Origin: CALVGQ01 sp964368495
GTDB taxonomy: Bacteria > Bacillota_I > Bacilli_A > Erysipelotrichales > Erysipelotrichaceae
Length of the DNA stretch: 64,000 nucleotides
Direction of reading: 5' to 3'
Assembly (NCBI GenBank): GCA_964368495.1
Contig: CAYJAJ010000008.1
Coordinates: 1 to 64,000, forward strand
In this document: positions 43,824-52,482 of the stretch, in pieces
How positions within the stretch are numbered: position 1 is the stretch's first letter
Layout of the letters: each line of letters starts with the position of its first letter
Made by a program: the position numbers and the translations under genes
The notes under the pieces: model-generated
Databases searched by the model: none
Seen by the model: the letters and a program-made list of their open reading frames with translations, nothing else
Told to the model about the DNA's origin: nothing

Positions 43824-45031
43824 GAATTCCCCCCTTTTCGAATCATATCCCCCTTAGTCACTTTAAAAGGTATTTTAACTTGTACTTCTTCCATCGGTTT
43901 ATTGCATACAGTGATATTCTCGCAATCTTTGTTGAGGATACTTTCCACTACAAACTGTTCATTATCAATGTTTGGACCAAAAACTTCCATGTTGTTTCCT
44001 ATTTCAAAATAATTACGCACTTGTAGCAGTGCTGTTTTTGTTTCTTCTTCATAGTCTAATACAAGTGCTAAAAATTCATGAGTAACCCCAGCACCATTAA
44101 TACCATAAAGATGATCTTGATGATTAGGAATTCTTTGTAAGAATCCAAAAGATGTCGGACGGTTTTCAGCCTTTAGAAATTCATTTGTATAATATTCAAT
44201 TCTCTCTTTTGATAAAGATAACCCAGTTTCATTCACTTCATCAATTAACTTACGATACGTTTTAACAACTGTTGCTACATAGTAAGCACTTTTCATTCTT
44301 CCCTCAATCTTTAAACTAGCAACTCCAGCTTTCATCATTTTGTCAATGAAACTAAACGCTAATAAATCTTTAGAGCTCATAGAAAAGGGACACTCTTCTT
44401 TACTAATTACTTTTCCATCTTTAAGTAAATGATATTTCCAACGACAACTTTGAGCACAGCCACCACGATTAGCATCTCTTAAAGTCATCACATTACTCAA
44501 TGTACATCGTCCAGAATAATTGACACACATTCCTCCATGAATAAAGGCTTCAATTTCTAATGGAGATTCTTTAGTTATTGTTTCAATTTCCTCCATACTG
44601 CATTCTCTACCTAACACAACACGATCAACACCAAACGATTTGTAAAATTCAACACAATTCAAATTGGTGCTCGACATCTGTGTGCTTAAATGTACTTCAA
44701 GTTTTGGTGCTACTTTCTTGGCAATTTTTACAATCGCAAGTGAAGCAACAATAATCGCCTTTACACCAATCTTCTCCAGTGTCTTTAGATATTCTTCAAT
44801 CCCCTGTAAATCCTCATCATGAGGGATAATATTCACAGTCACATGAATCACTGCTTGATGCATTCTTGCAAAATCAACTGCTTCTTTAATATCTTCTATT
44901 TCAAAATTGCTTGATCTTGAGCGAAGAGAAAAACGCTTTCCACCGATGTACACTGCATCAGCACCATAAGCAATGGCCACTTTAGCTCGATTCAAATCCC
45001 CTGCTGGAGCTAATAATTCAATCTTTCTCAT
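43820..45031 (-). CDS. U32 family protein (YrrO/TrhP2-like)
   Basis: A 403-residue U32 protein. The N-terminal APAGDLNRAKVAIAYGADAVYIGGKRFSLR and the U32 signature EAFIHGGMCVNYSGRCTLSNV are present, with further Cys in RGGCAQSCRWKY that probably bind Fe-S. In B. subtilis the pair YrrN/YrrO (TrhP1/TrhP2) is needed for 5-hydroxyuridine at tRNA position 34. AGGTG in the upstream gene sets the ATG at 45031; the longer frame to 45085 is not used. Confidence 0.9.
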   Translation of the reverse strand: MRKIELLAPAGDLNRAKVAIAYGADAVYIGGKRFSLRSRSSNFEIEDIKEAVDFARMHQAVIHVTVNIIPHDEDLQGIEEYLKTLEKIGVKAIIVASLAIVKIAKKVAPKLEVHLSTQMSSTNLNCVEFYKSFGVDRVVLGRECSMEEIETITKESPLEIEAFIHGGMCVNYSGRCTLSNVMTLRDANRGGCAQSCRWKYHLLKDGKVISKEECPFSMSSKDLLAFSFIDKMMKAGVASLKIEGRMKSAYYVATVVKTYRKLIDEVNETGLSLSKERIEYYTNEFLKAENRPTSFGFLQRIPNHQDHLYGINGAGVTHEFLALVLDYEEETKTALLQVRNYFEIGNNMEVFGPNIDNEQFVVESILNKDCENITVCNKPMEEVQVKIPFKVTKGDMIRKGGNS

Positions 45032-45039
45032 CTGTTCAC

Positions 45040-45921
45040 CTACTTCACTAAATTTGTTTTTTGATACATAAATCCTAATGTGCAATTACATTCTGGATAA
45101 GCTTCATTAATTTCTTCCCTTAATACATCACCATCTTTATTTTGATCATTGAATGCCTTTAAGCAAGTAATAAAAGCTTCTTCACTCATAAAATTATTAT
45201 TAAAATAAAAATCACTCAACCCACACTCCCGAAGACATTTTAGCTCATCAAAAGCAGCCAAAGTATAATCACTGTAAATTGTAGTACCATACTCATCTTC
45301 TACAATAGGCATTTTGCCTTCTCTTGTGGTTTCAATTAAGTTTAGATTTTGTACATTTCTAACTTCTTCATCACTACGAATTTCATTTAAATAGTTCGAT
45401 ACTAAATAACGTTTAGAGTAAGACATTGGACTTCTTCCAAAGATTAAAGTCCCGACTTTAGATGAAACAGCCTTAGTGATATCCAAAATCTCATCCAAAG
45501 TGATTTCTTTAGAAATCACAACACTTTGAATACCCAAATCAAGATAAGTTTGTACATCTAACGTATTGCACATTAACGTATCCGAATTATAGATTAACAA
45601 GTGTTCAATGTTTAATTTCTTCGCTTCAACAAAAATCATAGGATCACAGTATTCAATACTATCTACCTGCATTTCTTTGTATTCTTTTAATAAGCTAATC
45701 ACTGTATGTTTATCCTCATCAAAAAAAAGTCTATTCATCACAACTCCACATTTTAAGCCTAGTTGCTTGCAACCTTGATGAATTTCCCTTATTTTTTCAA
45801 GTGTGCATGTATAAGGTATTCTTGTTGCTGAAAAAGAATCACCAACTAAAATTTTGGTAATGTTGTATTTTTTATAAATTTTTATATCACTTTTTTCTTT
45901 GTAGTAAGTTATCCAATCCAT
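45040..45921 (-). CDS. U32 family protein, small partner (YrrN/TrhP1-like)
   Basis: A 293-residue U32-type barrel lacking the full signature, as in TrhP1. IFGRSPMSYSKRYLVSNYL is the conserved core. It comes first in the operon, after AAGGAGTAAC, and ends 8 bases before the second U32 gene. The two probably act together in tRNA wobble-uridine hydroxylation. Confidence 0.85.
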   Translation of the reverse strand: MDWITYYKEKSDIKIYKKYNITKILVGDSFSATRIPYTCTLEKIREIHQGCKQLGLKCGVVMNRLFFDEDKHTVISLLKEYKEMQVDSIEYCDPMIFVEAKKLNIEHLLIYNSDTLMCNTLDVQTYLDLGIQSVVISKEITLDEILDITKAVSSKVGTLIFGRSPMSYSKRYLVSNYLNEIRSDEEVRNVQNLNLIETTREGKMPIVEDEYGTTIYSDYTLAAFDELKCLRECGLSDFYFNNNFMSEEAFITCLKAFNDQNKDGDVLREEINEAYPECNCTLGFMYQKTNLVK

Positions 45922-46053
45922 AGTTACTCCTTCATATTAGTACTAGTTTACCTTATTTTAATCAAAACTACTACTGAATTTATTAGGATTTCTTATAATT
46001 CTCTAAACTACAATATTTTGTTATAATAAAATTATATTTTTTTGGAGGTCCTT

Positions 46054-46866
46054 ATGATTAACACTTTATTTATCGATTTAGATGGCACACTACTAAACAA
46101 AGATACCAAACTATCAAAGATCAATAATCAAGCCTTAAAACAAGCAATAAAACAAAATATAAACGTGGTATTAGTAAGTGGAAGACCCATAGGGTTTGTA
46201 AAACACATCGCTTCTTTAATCGACCCTAAAGTACAATGTATTGGTTTTAATGGCGGTTATAGTGAAAATCTACTTTCGTTTCCAATCGACTTAGAAACTA
46301 GAAAAAAACTAGATAAAATAATGAAAAAATATGATTTGTTAGTCATGCTTAAAACACTAGATCATGTTTATTCAAGTAAAGTTGTCATTGGAAATTTAAT
46401 TTATCATGTAGAAGAAGATAAAAAAATAGCTTTCGATGAATATGTGGAGATTGACACTTTATTAGATGAGACCGTCTACAAATACATTGGTCAATTCAAT
46501 GAAGATACGCTTATTGAAGAAGTTAAACAAGATGTTGAGCCACTGCACCTAAACTTTACCATTTATCCTGATAGACAATTTGAATTCAATCATCCTCAAG
46601 CCAACAAAGGAGATGCCATACGTACCTACTGCAAGCACCACAACCTCAATATTGAGAATTGTGCCTGCATTGGTGATAATGACAACGATATCAGTATGTT
46701 TAAATTAGGGGCATTTAATATTGTCATGGCTAATGCCCAAAGCCACGTTAAACACTATGCACATTATGTTACACGCCATCACCATGAGGATGGTGTAGCT
46801 CATGTCGTAACAAAAATTTTAAACAACGAATTAAATTTAAGTTCTTGCCAAAAAATGATAAATTAA
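46054..46866 (+). CDS. Cof-type HAD-IIB family phosphatase
   Basis: A 270-residue HAD hydrolase with FIDLDGTLLN (motif I), VLVSGRP (motif II), and NKGDAIRTYCKHHN then CIGDNDNDISMF (Lys and motif III/IV). A second, distinct HAD-IIB gene lies at 27534-28328. GGAGGTCC sets the ATG at 46054. It is followed directly by the THF riboswitch of folT; no terminator between was seen. Confidence 0.92.
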   Translation: MINTLFIDLDGTLLNKDTKLSKINNQALKQAIKQNINVVLVSGRPIGFVKHIASLIDPKVQCIGFNGGYSENLLSFPIDLETRKKLDKIMKKYDLLVMLKTLDHVYSSKVVIGNLIYHVEEDKKIAFDEYVEIDTLLDETVYKYIGQFNEDTLIEEVKQDVEPLHLNFTIYPDRQFEFNHPQANKGDAIRTYCKHHNLNIENCACIGDNDNDISMFKLGAFNIVMANAQSHVKHYAHYVTRHHHEDGVAHVVTKILNNELNLSSCQKMIN

Positions 46867-46877
46867 GTATTATGAAA

Positions 46878-46980
46878 TAGACAGAGTAGAGTTGTATGCG
46901 TTAAGTGCTAAGGTAACGGGGAGTTGTACTTTAGACGAAAAGAATGTTCTTGCGGTATATAGCTCGCATCCCACTGCAAT
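46878..46980 (+). promoter_or_regulatory. THF (tetrahydrofolate) riboswitch
   Basis: Conserved pieces of the class I THF aptamer appear in order: GAGTAG near 46884, TGCGTTAAGTGC (46897-46908), GGGGAG, GACGAAAAG, TGCGG and CTCGCATCCCAC. The downstream gene is a folate-type ECF S component, the usual target. When folate is plentiful the switch should lower folT translation. Confidence 0.85.
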
Positions 46981-46989
46981 AAAAGAAAT

Positions 46990-47023
46990 AAACCTCTTTT
47001 TTGTATTGTGGAAAAGGAGGTTT
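46990..47023 (+). promoter_or_regulatory. Hairpin hiding the folT ribosome site
   Basis: AAACCTC (46990-46996) pairs with GAGGTTT (47017-47023), which contains part of the AAGGAGG site of folT. It fits the expression platform of the riboswitch. Confidence 0.65.
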
Positions 47024-47028
47024 TTATT

Positions 47029-47607
47029 ATGTTTCGATTTTTTACTCACGACTATTGGCAAACTGCCACTTCCAACACAAAAAACTTAAAAATGATGTCC
47101 ATTTGTGCTTTGCTTATTGCCCTACAAATCGCTGTTTCAACATTGTACATTCCAATTGCTGAAAATTTACGAATTTACGGTACATTTTTTATTGTTGCCC
47201 TGTATTCTACTATTGGTGGGCCAATTTTAGCAGTTTGTAGTGCCTTTATTGCGGACACAATTGGCTTTTTAATTCACCCTACAGGTGCCTATTTTTTCGG
47301 ATATACTTTATCTGCTATGCTTGGTGCATTCATCTACTCATTATTTTTTTATAAAAGTAAAATTACAATCATCAAAATTATTGTTTGTAAACTCCTAGTC
47401 AATGTCTTAGTAAACGCAACACTAGGCTCTTTATGGACAACTATTTTATACACAAAGGGCTTTTACTTTTATTTTAGTGCAAGTCTTACAAAAAATTTAA
47501 TTTTACTTCCCTTTGAGTGCCTTTTACTTTATTTTGTATATAAAGCGTTGCTTCCGTACTTATATAAGAAAAAATTAGTAACTTCAAATAAAATTACTAA
47601 TCTTTAA
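47029..47607 (+). CDS. folT: Folate family ECF transporter S component
   Basis: A 192-residue membrane protein with five to six helices. The N-terminal FTHDYW and LKMMSICALLIALQIAVSTLYIPIAENLRIYGTF are typical of FolT. It binds folate and works with the shared EcfA/A'/T module encoded elsewhere. AAGGAGG before 47029 sets the start. The THF riboswitch upstream supports the substrate. Its stop overlaps the convergent CapA-like gene by 4 bases. Confidence 0.92.
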   Translation: MFRFFTHDYWQTATSNTKNLKMMSICALLIALQIAVSTLYIPIAENLRIYGTFFIVALYSTIGGPILAVCSAFIADTIGFLIHPTGAYFFGYTLSAMLGAFIYSLFFYKSKITIIKIIVCKLLVNVLVNATLGSLWTTILYTKGFYFYFSASLTKNLILLPFECLLLYFVYKALLPYLYKKKLVTSNKITNL

Positions 47608-48701
47608 TATATACCACCAATGATGATATCATCATTGCCCTCTTTTATTACTTGAATGTAATCATCATATATTTCTTGATAAGATTCATCTAATTCATCA
47701 AATGTTTTTAAATGCAAGTTTTGATAACTTTCATCGTAATATGTAAATATTAAATCCGCTTTAGGATTTTTTATTTTGATGATGTCTTTTCCTTTTGCCG
47801 TTGTTTTTTCAATCTTCACTGCTCCCATTAATCCAACAGTACGCGGAATCCCATCTTGAGCAGAGATTAGATTACCTAAAGAATAGTAAACTAGTGTATC
47901 ATCGATCCATGTAACTGGTTGGATGACATGAGGATGATGACCAATCACGATATCCACATCCAAATCCGCTAAAAATTCAGCCATTTCAACTTGAGTTGTT
48001 GTGGGTGTATGTGTGTATTCAGATCCCCAGTGCATTGAGACAAGAAGCAAATCAACTTGGTTGCGAACTTTCTTAATGTCCTCTTCTAACATTTCTTTGG
48101 TATAAATATTGACTAAATGTTCTTTCCCACTTGGAGCAACAAGTCCATTGGCCCCATACGTATACGCTAACAGTGTATAGCTAATCCCGTTGATTTCACG
48201 TATATCAATTTCATCTCTATGTTCCCATGAAACATACGAACCAGCAGTCATGACTTGTTCATGATTTTGCCAGTATTCATAGGAACGAAGAATTGCTTCT
48301 TCTCCTCTATCCAGTGTGTGATTATTGGCAAGTGATACTAAATTAAATCCATATTTAACCATAGTATCTCCAAACTCTTGTGGCGAATTGAATCTTGGGT
48401 AAGTGGATAACCCTAATTCTGTTCCTCCTAAGATTGTTTCTTGATTATAAAAATTAAGATCATATTCTGAAGTAATTGGTTCTAATCGTTTCAACATAGC
48501 CTCAAAATCATATTCATCGTTTTCATTTTTAGCTTGATGGTACACTGCACCATGCAACAATGCATCTCCTACCATAAACATATTTATAGTGGATGTGTCA
48601 TTGCTTTTATTTGGTGTTTCTGGCACAGTAAAAATCATTTCATTATTACTACAACCGACACATAAGATTAAAACACAAAATGATACAAAGATTTTTTTCA
48701 T
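47604..48701 (-). CDS. CapA-family (PGA_cap) lipoprotein
   Basis: A 365-residue exported protein with a lipobox (LILCVGC). The metallophosphatase-like PGA_cap domain follows: MVGDALLHG, FNQETILGG, NFVSLANNHTLDRG, SMHWGSEY and DIVIGHHPHVIQP. CapA is needed for poly-gamma-glutamate capsule export in Bacillus, but most homologues are unassigned and no capBC is present. The GTG six bases upstream is within the ribosome site region; the ATG at 48701 is chosen. Confidence 0.9.
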   Translation of the reverse strand: MKKIFVSFCVLILCVGCSNNEMIFTVPETPNKSNDTSTINMFMVGDALLHGAVYHQAKNENDEYDFEAMLKRLEPITSEYDLNFYNQETILGGTELGLSTYPRFNSPQEFGDTMVKYGFNLVSLANNHTLDRGEEAILRSYEYWQNHEQVMTAGSYVSWEHRDEIDIREINGISYTLLAYTYGANGLVAPSGKEHLVNIYTKEMLEEDIKKVRNQVDLLLVSMHWGSEYTHTPTTTQVEMAEFLADLDVDIVIGHHPHVIQPVTWIDDTLVYYSLGNLISAQDGIPRTVGLMGAVKIEKTTAKGKDIIKIKNPKADLIFTYYDESYQNLHLKTFDELDESYQEIYDDYIQVIKEGNDDIIIGGIY

Positions 48702-48715
48702 ACTCACTCTCCTAT

Positions 48716-49069
48716 TTAATCAAAGAAAGAATATCCCAAGTAAACATAAAAACAATGCACGACAAACCCATAAAATCCTAGAATATTAAAGAATGCCTTC
48801 AATTGTGGAAGCACGACATAGCCTAAATCCCATAAGATAAAAAAGACAAGCAAAAAAGAAATACAAATTTTCGTAAGCCAACTTTCATTTCTTTTTCTTT
48901 TAGAATAGTTTAAGGAAATCCCAAAACCAAACATTACTAATGCCTGTGTAATAATTACTAAGTCATTCGATAGTGATGCAGATAAAAATTCTGATTCCAA
49001 GCGTATAAGTAAGCCACCTAATATTAATATTAATAACGGGTAAATATATTTTCTAAATACATGATTCAT
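48716..49069 (-). CDS. Small membrane protein, function unknown
   Basis: A 117-residue protein with four predicted helices (YPLLILILGGLLI, NDLVIITQALVMFGFG, ICISFLLVFFILWDLG, NILGFYGFVVHCFYVY) and a basic loop SKRKRN. No family is recognised. AGGAGTGATAC precedes the ATG. It ends 14 bases before the CapA-like gene and is probably co-transcribed with it. Confidence 0.75.
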   Translation of the reverse strand: MNHVFRKYIYPLLILILGGLLIRLESEFLSASLSNDLVIITQALVMFGFGISLNYSKRKRNESWLTKICISFLLVFFILWDLGYVVLPQLKAFFNILGFYGFVVHCFYVYLGYSFFD

Positions 49070-49193
49070 AGTATCACTCCTAACTTAAGTATTATACCTT
49101 TATTTATTACAATTTTCTACATCTGCTTTAAAGTAGTTGTAGAATTATGGTTTTATATCAACTATAATATAGTGAAAGAAAAGGAGAATCTCT

Positions 49194-50432
49194 ATGTCAT
49201 TTACTCGTCCATCGGCAAATTTAACACCTATTGTAGATAATGTATTTTCTGTTGTCGCTCTTGCAAAAGAAGATATTTTAAATAATGGTGCAGAAAACGT
49301 AATTAACGCAACTATTGGCTCTTTATATAATGAAATGGGTGAGCTTGTTGCTTTTGAAAGTGTATTTAATCATTTTGATGAAATATCACATCAACAAAAA
49401 GCAGCTTATTCTTCAAGCTTTACCGGAAATCCAAGTTATCGAACACAAATTAAAAATTGGTTGTTTCAAGAAAGAGATATTGAATGCCACTGCAGTGTTA
49501 TCGCAACACCTGGAGGAAGCGGTGCTATAAGTACTGCCTTTAACACGATTTTAGAACAAGGTCAAACAGTAATTATTCCAGATATTGCCTGGGGTTCTTA
49601 TAAACTTATGGCTGAGCAACAAAACTTTAAACACACAACATATTCAATGTTTGATGAAGATAGTTTCAACATCAATTCATTGAAAGAAACTTGTCTTAAT
49701 ATAATGAAAACACAGGAAAAACTACTAGTGGTCATAAATGATCCATGTCATAATCCTACTGGCTACAGTATGAGTATGGATGAATGGAAAGAAGTCATTG
49801 AATTTTTAAATGAATGTTCTAAACAAGTTCCAGTCGTCTTATTAAATGATGTAGCCTACATCGATTATGGATATGATACAAACAAGACACGTGATTATTT
49901 AACACTTTTCAATCTTATATCAGAAAATGTTTTGGTACTTGTTGCTTTTAGTTGTTCAAAATCACTAACGTCTTATGGTTTACGTTGTGGTGCTGCAATT
50001 TTAATTGGAAAAAATGAAAATAAAGTTCGGGAAACTGAGATTGTTTTTGAAAAATCTGCGCGTGCAATATGGAGTAACATCACTAACAGTGCGATGGAAA
50101 ACTTCACTTGGGTAACAACAGAAAATTATGATAATTACATGAATGAAAAACAAAATTATATTCAACTTTTAAAACAACGAAGCGAAATATTTATAAATGA
50201 AGCAAAAAAGTGTAACTTACCTATTTACCCTTATCAAGAGGGATTCTTCATTACTGTAAAAGTTATCAATGAAAACAGTTTAAATCAATTTCATCAAAAG
50301 CTCATCGACAACCACATTTATACTGTTAAGGTAAACAAAGGTATCCGTGTTGGGGTATGTTCATGCAGCATCAATAAAATTACCGGTTTAGCGATGAAAA
50401 TGAATGAGATATTAAAAAGTTGTGAAAATTAA
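49194..50432 (+). CDS. PLP-dependent aminotransferase, class I/II
   Basis: A 412-residue fold type I aminotransferase. NDPCHNPTGY binds the PLP ring, the Schiff-base lysine is in SCSKSLTSYGLRCG, and a C-terminal Arg lies in KGIRVGVCS. Resembles aromatic amino acid or aspartate aminotransferases; specificity cannot be read. AAAGGAGAATCTCT sets the ATG. Monocistronic, closed by a strong terminator. Confidence 0.9.
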   Translation: MSFTRPSANLTPIVDNVFSVVALAKEDILNNGAENVINATIGSLYNEMGELVAFESVFNHFDEISHQQKAAYSSSFTGNPSYRTQIKNWLFQERDIECHCSVIATPGGSGAISTAFNTILEQGQTVIIPDIAWGSYKLMAEQQNFKHTTYSMFDEDSFNINSLKETCLNIMKTQEKLLVVINDPCHNPTGYSMSMDEWKEVIEFLNECSKQVPVVLLNDVAYIDYGYDTNKTRDYLTLFNLISENVLVLVAFSCSKSLTSYGLRCGAAILIGKNENKVRETEIVFEKSARAIWSNITNSAMENFTWVTTENYDNYMNEKQNYIQLLKQRSEIFINEAKKCNLPIYPYQEGFFITVKVINENSLNQFHQKLIDNHIYTVKVNKGIRVGVCSCSINKITGLAMKMNEILKSCEN

Positions 50433-50447
50433 TTCACAACTTTTTTT
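50414..50447. terminator. Bidirectional terminator between the aminotransferase and LtaS-like gene
   Basis: AAAAAGTTGTGAA and TTCACAACTTTTT form a 13-bp stem with a 6-nt loop between convergent genes. Confidence 0.85.
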
Positions 50448-52335
50448 ATTCTTCTCTTGGTTTAAAGTAATCAAATTTTAAGATTAATTTTGCCATTTCA
50501 TTTAAAGTACTGTAGTATTCAATCTCTTTTTGAGCTTCTTCTTCACTATATCCTTCATCGATTTCATAAATTTTTCCTGTTAGTATATCGTATGAGAAAT
50601 GATCAGTTTTCCATGCACCAATTTCTGACATATGAAATCCTTCATATGTTATATCAAAGATATCTCTTCCTAGCGTTGTTCCTTGTTCTATTGGAAAATT
50701 AAACATATTAGCAATTGTAGGAAGTAAATCCAAAGTAGTTGCAACTTTTTCATATTCTACCGGATCAATAGCGCTGTTATAAATATACAAGTCTGTATAC
50801 ATATCATCAAGTTCATAAGTTAGATTCGTTTGAGAATAAAATTCACCGCTACTAGAGAAATCCAATCCCTTAACATAATGATCACCAAAAATTACAAATA
50901 CCCAATTGTCTAACTCGCCTTGCCAATCAAGAATTTTGACAAACTCTTCTAGCCCTTTATCCAAATCCATGTTTTTTGCCCAATACGATACATAGCCGTC
51001 ATTTAGCTCAGGGTATTTTTCTTTTATCTTTGTAACATATTCTTCTTCAACCCCTACTGAATCTAAATCATAAGGCTGATGACCTGAATAAGTTATCCAA
51101 TAAGCCATGTAATGGGAATCATATTCTGATAAAATCCACTGCATAACATCCATTAACTCTTTGTCTGATGTTTCATCTTCTTTTCCTAAGTCCATTGGAT
51201 TCCAATAAGTTGAATAACCAAAATTCGGAAATAAAACAGTTCTATTGTAGTATGTTCCATAGTTATTATGGAAAGCATTTGTGTTGTATCCACCCTCATT
51301 AAATAAAGAAGGAAGAGTTGTAGGGAAAGTATTGTATGGATATTTATAAGCAACTGCATAACCATCACTATTCGGAATAATTGATGTATTTGCCATAAAT
51401 TCAGTATCACTAGTAGAACCATCAAGAAGCGGTGTATTGAAGTTCTTGATGTTGATTCCTTCTGTTTTCATTTTATAAAGTGTTGGTGTTAAATCAGGAT
51501 CATTCATTACATTCATATAAGATTCAGCTTGCACAAACAACACATTCTTATTTTCAAAAATACCTGTCATTTCGTTGGAAGTTTGTTCAGGTAATGTCGC
51601 TAAAAAATCCGTAATTCTATCATAATCTTCCGCAAGAAATACTGTATTCTCATTTAATGAAACTGCATCACGATGCGCAAATGTTATTAATCCAAAAGTA
51701 TCCACAAATTGATTGATATTTGGCATTACTGTGTAAATGTAATAATCGGTTTTATTTAATTGAAATACATCTTCTTGATATTTTGTTTCAAGTATTGCTT
51801 CATTAAACTTAGCGTATGTATCTTGTATAGGAAAGATTAATCCAAGTATTGCTACTTTATAAATCAAGCGATAACGTAATTTAAAACAATTTCTTTGAAG
51901 TAAAAAATACAATACAACAAACACTACACAAATAAGACCAAGATGTATAAAAGGTTCATAATGTTCTGGCTTTATAAACTCCATGACGCTTTCACTTACA
52001 CCTTTTACTTCATTTTGTAATGATATTGCCGTATTAAATCGGTAATATTGACTAAATGCATCAAAATATATCTGTTGAGAAACAAAATATATCGCTATCA
52101 ATGAGTTATAAATAAATAAGACAATTCGATTTAACATTGGACCTACAAACCAGATTAGCATTATAGCCCCCATTTGTAAGATGCTATATAAAAATTCATC
52201 ATAAATTGTCATTGATAAATATGTTTCTTTTAAGCTATTTAAATACAGTAGCATCGCTACTGTAAACAACAATTCAATAACGAAATATAATCCTATTTTA
52301 ACTTCTTTTCTAAGTTTTATTTTTTTAATATCCAT
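50446..52335 (-). CDS. LTA synthase family (sulfatase-fold) membrane protein
   Basis: A 629-residue protein. Five N-terminal membrane helices are followed by an outside alkaline-phosphatase/sulfatase domain. Catalytic features are FVQAESYMN (metal Glu), LLDGSTSDTEF (nucleophile Thr) and FGDHY near residue 475 (metal Asp/His). LtaS polymerises glycerol phosphate for lipoteichoic acid; related enzymes modify other glycans. GGTGGTC precedes the ATG. Stands alone between terminators. Confidence 0.9.
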   Translation of the reverse strand: MDIKKIKLRKEVKIGLYFVIELLFTVAMLLYLNSLKETYLSMTIYDEFLYSILQMGAIMLIWFVGPMLNRIVLFIYNSLIAIYFVSQQIYFDAFSQYYRFNTAISLQNEVKGVSESVMEFIKPEHYEPFIHLGLICVVFVVLYFLLQRNCFKLRYRLIYKVAILGLIFPIQDTYAKFNEAILETKYQEDVFQLNKTDYYIYTVMPNINQFVDTFGLITFAHRDAVSLNENTVFLAEDYDRITDFLATLPEQTSNEMTGIFENKNVLFVQAESYMNVMNDPDLTPTLYKMKTEGINIKNFNTPLLDGSTSDTEFMANTSIIPNSDGYAVAYKYPYNTFPTTLPSLFNEGGYNTNAFHNNYGTYYNRTVLFPNFGYSTYWNPMDLGKEDETSDKELMDVMQWILSEYDSHYMAYWITYSGHQPYDLDSVGVEEEYVTKIKEKYPELNDGYVSYWAKNMDLDKGLEEFVKILDWQGELDNWVFVIFGDHYVKGLDFSSSGEFYSQTNLTYELDDMYTDLYIYNSAIDPVEYEKVATTLDLLPTIANMFNFPIEQGTTLGRDIFDITYEGFHMSEIGAWKTDHFSYDILTGKIYEIDEGYSEEEAQKEIEYYSTLNEMAKLILKFDYFKPREE

Positions 52336-52435
52336 AAGACCACCATTTCTAATTCCAATACTATTGCTAAGTATATTTTATACTAAATATTATTTTACAT
52401 TTTTTTAAATTATCTTTCAAGCAGTTTGACGTATA

Positions 52436-52463
52436 AAAAAAACGAACCTCATTACAAGGTTCG
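52436..52463 (-). terminator. Terminator of typA
   Basis: CGAACCT and AGGTTCG form a 7-bp stem, and on the minus strand it is followed by eight T, just after the typA stop. Confidence 0.8.
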
Positions 52464-52482
52464 CTCAATTATAAAAATCATA

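Noticed and set aside
46870..47089. Short ORFs on both strands between the HAD and folT genes
   Set aside because: The stretch is explained by the THF riboswitch and its expression platform.
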